The notes under the pieces are model-generated. The model searched no databases. It saw nothing but the letters and a program-made list of their open reading frames with translations, and had not been told where the DNA came from. A DNA stretch of 64,000 bases from Octadecabacter sp. (lineage in GTDB: Bacteria > Pseudomonadota > Alphaproteobacteria > Rhodobacterales > Rhodobacteraceae), in NCBI GenBank assembly GCA_028825445.1, contig JAPKAD010000008.1:1-64000 (forward strand), given 5' to 3'. Positions 55,537 to 64,000 of the stretch are shown piece after piece; the first letter of the stretch is position 1, and each line of letters starts with the position of its first letter. A program made the translations under genes and the position numbers.

Positions 55537-56619
55537 ATGACCCGCACAGTTATCGAATCCAAAACTAAAACTGCCATTATCGGCTTTGATCAGCCGTTCT
55601 GCGTTATTGGGGAGCGGATCAACCCAACTGGCCGAAAGGTCTTGAACGAAGAGCTTGAACGTGGCGATTTCTCCCGCGTAGAAGCGGATGCGATTGCCCA
55701 GACCTTAGCGGGTGCGACAATTCTGGATATCAATTCTGGTGCTGTCTTTTCAAACATGATGGCTGAAGACCCGCGGTATGCGGACAACAACTTTGTCGAA
55801 CCTGCATTGATGGAAGAACTGGTTAAACGTGTACAGGCAATTGTTGATACACCGCTTTGCATCGACAGCTCCGTTCCTGGTGCGTTGGAAAATGGTCTGG
55901 CTGCCGCAGAAGGGCGCCCACTGCTCAATTCCGTTACCGGCGAAGAAGAACGCATGGAGTTGGTCCTACCTTTGGTTAAGAAGTATAATGTGCCAGTGGT
56001 TGCGATTTCCAATGATGACACTGGCATTTCAGAAGACCCTGATGTGCGGTTTGAGGTAGCCAAAAGGATCGTTCAACGAGCTGCGGATTATGGTATTCCG
56101 GCCTATGATATCGTAGTAGATCCTTTAGTTATGCCCATTGGCGCAATGGGCACCGCAGGATTGCAGGTATTTGCATTAGTCCGACGTCTACGAGAAGAAC
56201 TTGGCGTAAATACAACCTGCGGCGCGTCCAACATTTCGTTTGGTCTGCCCAATCGCCACGGTATCAACAACGCATTTCTGCCCATGGCCATAGCTGCTGG
56301 TATGACGTCTGCGATCATGAACCCTGTGGCACTGCCTATCGGTCCTCTAAAAATCGCTGAGAAAAAAGCCCTTATCGAGGCGGCCGGCATTATTCTGCCA
56401 GACGACATTGATGATGAAACATTTGTGACGCTATTCGGTCTGGGCTCAACCAAACCGCGGGCGGGCAAGGAGATGGAAGCCATCCGCGCTGCCAACTTTC
56501 TGACCAATAATGACGATGGTGGTGCCGCATGGATTGCGATGAATCGTGAAGCCCCAAAAGCTGGTCAAGAAGGGCGCGGACGTGCAGCGCGCACAGGTGG
56601 GCGTCGTCGGGCAAGCTAG
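55537..56619 (+). CDS. methyltetrahydrofolate:cobalamin (corrinoid) methyltransferase
   Basis: The 360-residue protein has the pterin-binding TIM barrel of dihydropteroate synthase, in the form used by methyl-THF:corrinoid methyltransferases: VIGERINPTGRKVLNEEL, ILDINSGAVF, LCIDSSVPGALENGL, LLNSVTGEEERM, and CGASNISFGLPNRHGINNAF. It would move the methyl group between folate and a corrinoid protein. The C-terminal 40 residues are basic and glycine-rich (GRGRAARTGGRRRAS). No corrinoid-protein gene is in the window; in relatives such genes often follow, but here a decayed DUF1348 gene does. Confidence 0.88.
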   Translation: MTRTVIESKTKTAIIGFDQPFCVIGERINPTGRKVLNEELERGDFSRVEADAIAQTLAGATILDINSGAVFSNMMAEDPRYADNNFVEPALMEELVKRVQAIVDTPLCIDSSVPGALENGLAAAEGRPLLNSVTGEEERMELVLPLVKKYNVPVVAISNDDTGISEDPDVRFEVAKRIVQRAADYGIPAYDIVVDPLVMPIGAMGTAGLQVFALVRRLREELGVNTTCGASNISFGLPNRHGINNAFLPMAIAAGMTSAIMNPVALPIGPLKIAEKKALIEAAGIILPDDIDDETFVTLFGLGSTKPRAGKEMEAIRAANFLTNNDDGGAAWIAMNREAPKAGQEGRGRAARTGGRRRAS

Positions 56620-56701
56620 ATAGTTATTATCAATGCTATTGTCTCCCTAAATAACTGCAAACTTTGCTAGACTAAATTAAGCTCCACGAAAAGCCATTCT
56701 G

Positions 56702-57162
56702 ATGAATACGCTCCCACCTTTTAAGTTTGAATCCGCCGTGCAAAAGATGCGCATGGCTGAGGATGGATGGAACAGCTGCGATGCAGCCAAATTTTCAACT
56801 GCCTATACACTGGATACACAATGGTGAAACCAAACGCATTTTCTGACAAAACGCGATGAAGTTGAAGAAATTTTTTTAAAAAATGTTTGTGCAAAAACTA
56901 ATATCGATTGATCAAAGAACTTTAGGACTACCGTCAATCGCATCGCATCGCATTACGCTATGCCTATGAATGCCACGATGATGGGGGCAGTAACTTTCGT
57001 TCATACTGAAACGAAAACTTGGAATTTGTAGAAGACGGCCTCATTCAGAACCGGCACTCAAGAATAATGATCTCGCAATCAGTGAAGAAGACCATAAATT
57101 TGGTTTGCAATTTGGGAGTCGTGCCAATGACAGAAGCAAGTCTGTCAGATCTAAATTTATAG
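56702..57162 (+). pseudogene. decayed DUF1348 (NTF2-like) protein gene
   Basis: Joining frames gives a DUF1348 protein of about 153 residues. From ATG 56702: [28 protein letters not shown], then a TGA (where the family has arginine), THFLTKRDEVEEIFL, a frameshift near 56910, LIKEL and a TAG for the family tryptophan, RIALRYAYECHDDGGSNFRS, another TGA, EFVEDGLIQNRHS, and finally TEASLSDLNL ending at TAG 57160-57162. A run of three ATCGC units (56937-56951) marks a probable 5-bp slippage insertion. Several lesions show it is dead. Intact relatives are small NTF2-fold proteins of unknown role. Confidence 0.9.
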
Positions 57163-57177
57163 TAAGGAAGTGACTTC

Positions 57178-58317
57178 TTAATACCCGCGCCAGATCCACC
57201 CACCACCAAAGATGCGGCTACTATTACTGTCATAAAATACACATGCCTGTCCGGGTGCAACACCTTCTTCTGGTGTTAGTAGTTCGATTTCGGCTGTTGT
57301 AGCGGACAATGGACGTACTATCGCCTCCATTGGGGGTTTTGTAGACCGAATTTTGACTGAAATATGGCGTTCAGTCGTTGCATCAAATTCATCATCGCCA
57401 AGCCAGTTGATTTCGCGCACCGGAACGGTGCGAGTGGTTAGCAGGTCTTTCGGGCCAACAATTACGTGCTTCTTGTCAACATCGAGCTTTACCACATAAA
57501 GTGGATCTGCAAGCCCTCCGATTCCAAGGCCACGGCGCTGGCCTATTGTGTAGTGTATGACCCCGCAATGCTGCGCCAAAACTCTTCCGTCCATGTCCAC
57601 GATATCACCAGGTTCAGCAGCTCCAGGGCGCAGTTTTTCGATTACAGATGCATAATTGCCGTTTGGAACGAAACAAATATCTTGGCTATCGGGCTTGTCT
57701 GCAAGCGCCAGCCCATATTTTCGTGCTAATTCGCGCGTTGCATCTTTAGAAGGAAGATGTCCCAGCGGGAAACGCAGATAATCAAGTTGTTCCGGCTTGG
57801 TTGAGAACAGAAAATAGCTTTGATCGCGGTTGGCATCTTCAGCGCAATGCAACTCCGCCCCGCGTACGCCCATTTTGCGTTGAATATAGTGTCCGGTCGC
57901 CATGCAGTCAGCGTCAAGATCTTTAGCAGTTTCTAACAAATCCTTGAACTTCACCCGCTCATTGCAGCGAATACATGGCACAGGGGTCGCACCTGCTAGG
58001 TAGCTATCAGCAAATTCATCAATTACAGCTTCACGGAAGGTGTTTTCATAATCAAGGACATAGTGGGGAAAACCCATGTCCTCAGCTACGCGGCGCGCAT
58101 CATGGATATCGCGCCCCGCACAGCAGGCACCTTTTTTGGCCAATGCGGCCCCGTGATCGTACAGCTGCAAAGTCACACCAACCACATCATAGCCCTCTTC
58201 AGCCAACTGTGCGGCGACCACAGAGCTGTCCACCCCACCAGACATCGCAACAACGACGCGGGTTTGTGATGGTGGCTTGGCAAAACCGAGCGAATTGAGA
58301 GGTTGATCAAGGGGCAT
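57178..58317 (-). CDS. mnmA: tRNA-specific 2-thiouridylase MnmA
   Basis: MnmA thiolates U34 of Lys, Glu and Gln tRNAs. The 379 residues include the PP-loop [51 protein letters not shown] with the catalytic cysteine, [18 protein letters not shown], and [17 protein letters not shown], then the C-terminal beta domains ([17 protein letters not shown]). In relatives sciP and ctrA lie on its other side; here both are decayed. Confidence 0.96.
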   Translation of the reverse strand: MPLDQPLNSLGFAKPPSQTRVVVAMSGGVDSSVVAAQLAEEGYDVVGVTLQLYDHGAALAKKGACCAGRDIHDARRVAEDMGFPHYVLDYENTFREAVIDEFADSYLAGATPVPCIRCNERVKFKDLLETAKDLDADCMATGHYIQRKMGVRGAELHCAEDANRDQSYFLFSTKPEQLDYLRFPLGHLPSKDATRELARKYGLALADKPDSQDICFVPNGNYASVIEKLRPGAAEPGDIVDMDGRVLAQHCGVIHYTIGQRRGLGIGGLADPLYVVKLDVDKKHVIVGPKDLLTTRTVPVREINWLGDDEFDATTERHISVKIRSTKPPMEAIVRPLSATTAEIELLTPEEGVAPGQACVFYDSNSSRIFGGGWIWRGY

Positions 58318-58448
58318 GGAATCGTCCTAACAGAGATTTAAGCTTAAAAATATGAAAATTGTAATCACTCTCAAATGGTAGCTTTGCCCCTCATTAGGTT
58401 GGAGATATCAAAATGTGAAGCATGAAGAATAACATTTAGGTGTGAGAG

Positions 58449-58707
58449 ATGTATTTAAAGAAGTATGAAGGTTAAGACTGGTAAAATTACCAGATGTATT
58501 CAACATGACACGATCAAATCTTCAACTGCCTGAAACACGGCAATATGGGAATTGCACAAAATATTTGTTGTGCGTGTAAATTTTTATTTTTTATTTTTGC
58601 TTAATAATTTGTAAGTCACCTGTGTGTTGTCCGATGAAGCGTTGTTGAAGTGGGAAGTGGCTGTTCTAGGCCACATCCAAGTTACGTTTAAAGCAATTGC
58701 ATTATAA
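58449..58707 (+). pseudogene. sciP: decayed sciP (DUF1153) gene, inhibitor of CtrA activity
   Basis: From ATG 58449 the frame reads MYLKKYEG and stops. A shifted frame continues LVKLPDVFNMTRSNLQLPET, and another gives KIFVVRVNFYFLFLLNN, VLSDEALLKWEVAVLGH and TFKAIAL before TAA 58705-58707. Intact DUF1153 proteins, as recalled, read MYLKKVxGPRxVTLPDGxxMTRSDLP, RWVxxRKAAVVRAVxxGLLS, LSxEEFxSWxxAV and KATALQKYR over about 90 residues; the remnant's 86 codons fit. SciP binds DNA and blocks CtrA-driven transcription in Caulobacter. At least two frameshifts make it non-functional. It sits between mnmA and the ctrA remnant, the expected position. Confidence 0.85.
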
Positions 58708-58797
58708 TTATAATTTAAGGAGGATCTGTAAATTTATGTACAATTTTTAATGTGTGGTAAACCATTGTTAGCATAAGTTCTTTTAGACATCGAAAGA

Positions 58798-59456
58798 ATG
58801 GAAAAAGTGTACAGTTGGTAGAAGACAATTCATTGACCGCCAAGATTTCAACTATTAATTATGGTTAAGAGGGAATAGTTCTCGCAAAGTTTGATTATTA
58901 CGACTTGATCCCTCTGCGCCTTAATCTGCCGATTATAAATGGAGATGAGAAGTTTAGCCAAATCAGACTTAGATTAACCGAAACCGAATGCTGATTTTAT
59001 TTGGCTAAGATGCAATTAAAAGTAAGTTTAATGAGTTGAGTTTTAGACTGACGACTATATAAAAATTATCTCTTCATTACGAAAGAAGGGTATAGTGGGT
59101 TAATGCTACCATCCACTGTTAAAAAGGTAATAAAACATTATCCAAATGATTTTACCGCTCTAAAATTAGTTGTTAAAAAAGTTGATGTCCATAATAGCCC
59201 TGTGCATTTAACGGGCAATGAATAACAAATATTTGAAATGTTGAACCTGTTTAAGGGAACGGCAGATACCAAAGAGTTGTTTCTTAATCATTTGTATGAT
59301 GACAAGAATAAACTTAATTTTAAAATTATTGATATTTTTATTTACAAGCTGCATTAGAGATTATTTGAGACAACGGGCGATGACAATCACGCCAAAAATG
59401 TTTGAGGCCCTGCACTTTCTAGAACCGAAGGCCAAGCATGGTTGGAAAACTGGTGA
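58798..59456 (+). pseudogene. ctrA: decayed ctrA, cell-cycle response regulator
   Basis: Across frames the stretch reads VQLVEDNSLTAKI (receiver start), LAKFDYYDLIPLRLNLP (family DYDLILLDLNLP, with arginine where the phosphorylated aspartate should be), DAIKSKFNELSFRLTDDYIK, VHLTGNE, KELFLNHLYDD, KIIDIFIYKL and ETTGDDNHAKNV followed by TGA where CtrA has tryptophan. These cover both the receiver and the OmpR-type winged-helix domain in order, with about 15 residues missing near the start. Many stops and frameshifts are present. CtrA controls cell-cycle, motility and gene-transfer-agent genes in alphaproteobacteria. It lies between the sciP remnant and intact ligA, the usual locus. Confidence 0.9.
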
Positions 59457-59490
59457 TAGGCGCTTAAATTGCAATACAGAAACTTAGTGC

Positions 59491-59514
59491 CTCTGTTAAA
59501 TACATCTAACAGAG
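59491..59514 (+). terminator. inverted repeat after the ctrA remnant
   Basis: CTCTGTTA (59491-59498) and TAACAGAG (59507-59514) form an 8-bp perfect stem with an 8-base loop, 35 bp after the end of the ctrA remnant. The T-run is weak. It may be the former ctrA terminator. Confidence 0.4.
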
Positions 59515-59549
59515 TACCTCCGTCTTTGGACCTAGTGCTTTTGATTTAG

Positions 59550-63877
<4,328 letters not shown>

Positions 63878-63905
63878 ATTTTAACTTCTTACTTTGTTCA
63901 CTTTT

Positions 63906-63920
63906 GTTCTTTAAAAGTTC
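63906..63920 (+). promoter_or_regulatory. LexA (SOS) box, GTTC-N7-GTTC
   Basis: GTTC at 63906-63909 and GTTC at 63917-63920 are separated by seven A/T bases, exactly the alphaproteobacterial LexA operator. Further GTTC words lie at 63896 and 63930. The box is about 66 bp ahead of the gene starting at 63986, which is thus probably induced by DNA damage. Confidence 0.65.
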
Positions 63921-63985
63921 TTGCATTAAGTTCTATTAAATGAGAACAAAGAGAAAACATATTGAAAAATATAAGGAGAAGTTAA

Positions 63986-64000
63986 ATGACCAAGGAAATC
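63986..64000 (+). CDS. start of an unidentified gene (cut by the window edge)
   Basis: An ATG at 63986 begins MTKEI and runs out of the window. A strong AAGGAGAAG site lies seven bases upstream, so it is very likely a real gene. Five residues do not allow identification. The SOS box upstream suggests a DNA-damage response function. Confidence 0.6.

Noticed and set aside
14943-59456. Stop-codon reassignment (TGA or TAG read as an amino acid) to explain in-frame stops
   Set aside because: All three stop codons occur as lesions, frameshifts accompany most of them, and intact genes in the window use TAA, TGA and TAG as normal ends.
59296-59487. 63-residue open frame after the presumed empty region
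   Set aside because: Its start reads through the winged-helix part of the ctrA remnant in a frame that shifts; it is not a gene of its own.

Overview
The window reads as a chromosomal segment of an alphaproteobacterium of the order Rhodobacterales (roseobacter-like), AT-rich for that group. The reasons are the protein families and their order: rplU with a C-terminal helix-hairpin-helix tail, rpmA-lysE-GNAT-obgE-proB, olsB-olsA, rpsI with an acidic N-terminal extension, xerD next to a CNNM/CorC protein and opposite aroK-aroB, mnmA next to (former) sciP-ctrA, ligA-recG, and the uppS-cdsA-dxr-rseP-bamA-skp-fabZ-lpxA-lpxI-lpxB envelope block. Placement rests on recalled gene families and synteny, not on a database search.

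Layout. 1-9.2 kb: tRNA-Ser, a DUF2059 protein, ribosomal proteins, Obg, ProB (no ProA), a DUF3553 mini-gene, ornithine-lipid acyltransferases and a ThiE-like protein. 9.2-14.8 kb: TrmJ, heme A synthase, an M32 carboxypeptidase, a PaaI thioesterase and rplM-rpsI. 14.9-16.1 kb: two decayed nuclease-like genes. 16.2-21.3 kb: a peptidoglycan pair (DUF882 and YcbB-type L,D-transpeptidase) and lpxD with a dedicated acyl carrier protein and ketosynthase. 21.4-31.3 kb: IalB, a decayed HerA-like helicase gene, CNNM/CorC, XerD, AroK-AroB, SSB and a lytic transglycosylase. 31.4-38.9 kb: a peptide-type ABC transporter operon with a broken AraC regulator upstream. 39-52 kb: miaA, pyrH-frr and the isoprenoid, phospholipid, outer-membrane assembly and lipid A block. 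52-57 kb: a HpaI-type aldolase, Ppx/GppA and a folate methyl-transfer trio. 57-64 kb: mnmA, decayed sciP and ctrA, ligA, recG, and the start of a gene behind an SOS box.

The main observation is decay in place. Eight pseudogenes or remnants can be read by joining frames: chpT (6.5 kb), a GIY-YIG protein (15 kb), a PD-(D/E)XK-like protein (15.6 kb), a HerA-like helicase (22.5-24 kb), an AraC regulator (38 kb), a DUF1348 protein (56.7 kb), sciP (58.4 kb) and ctrA (58.8 kb). Three of them, ChpT, CtrA and SciP, belong to one cell-cycle/gene-transfer phosphorelay and lie at two loci more than 50 kb apart. This suggests the lineage has given up the whole CtrA circuit, while essential housekeeping genes on either side remain intact. 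No mobile element, CRISPR array or prophage was seen, so decay by point mutation and small indels, not insertion, explains the broken genes. I found no clearly new gene system.
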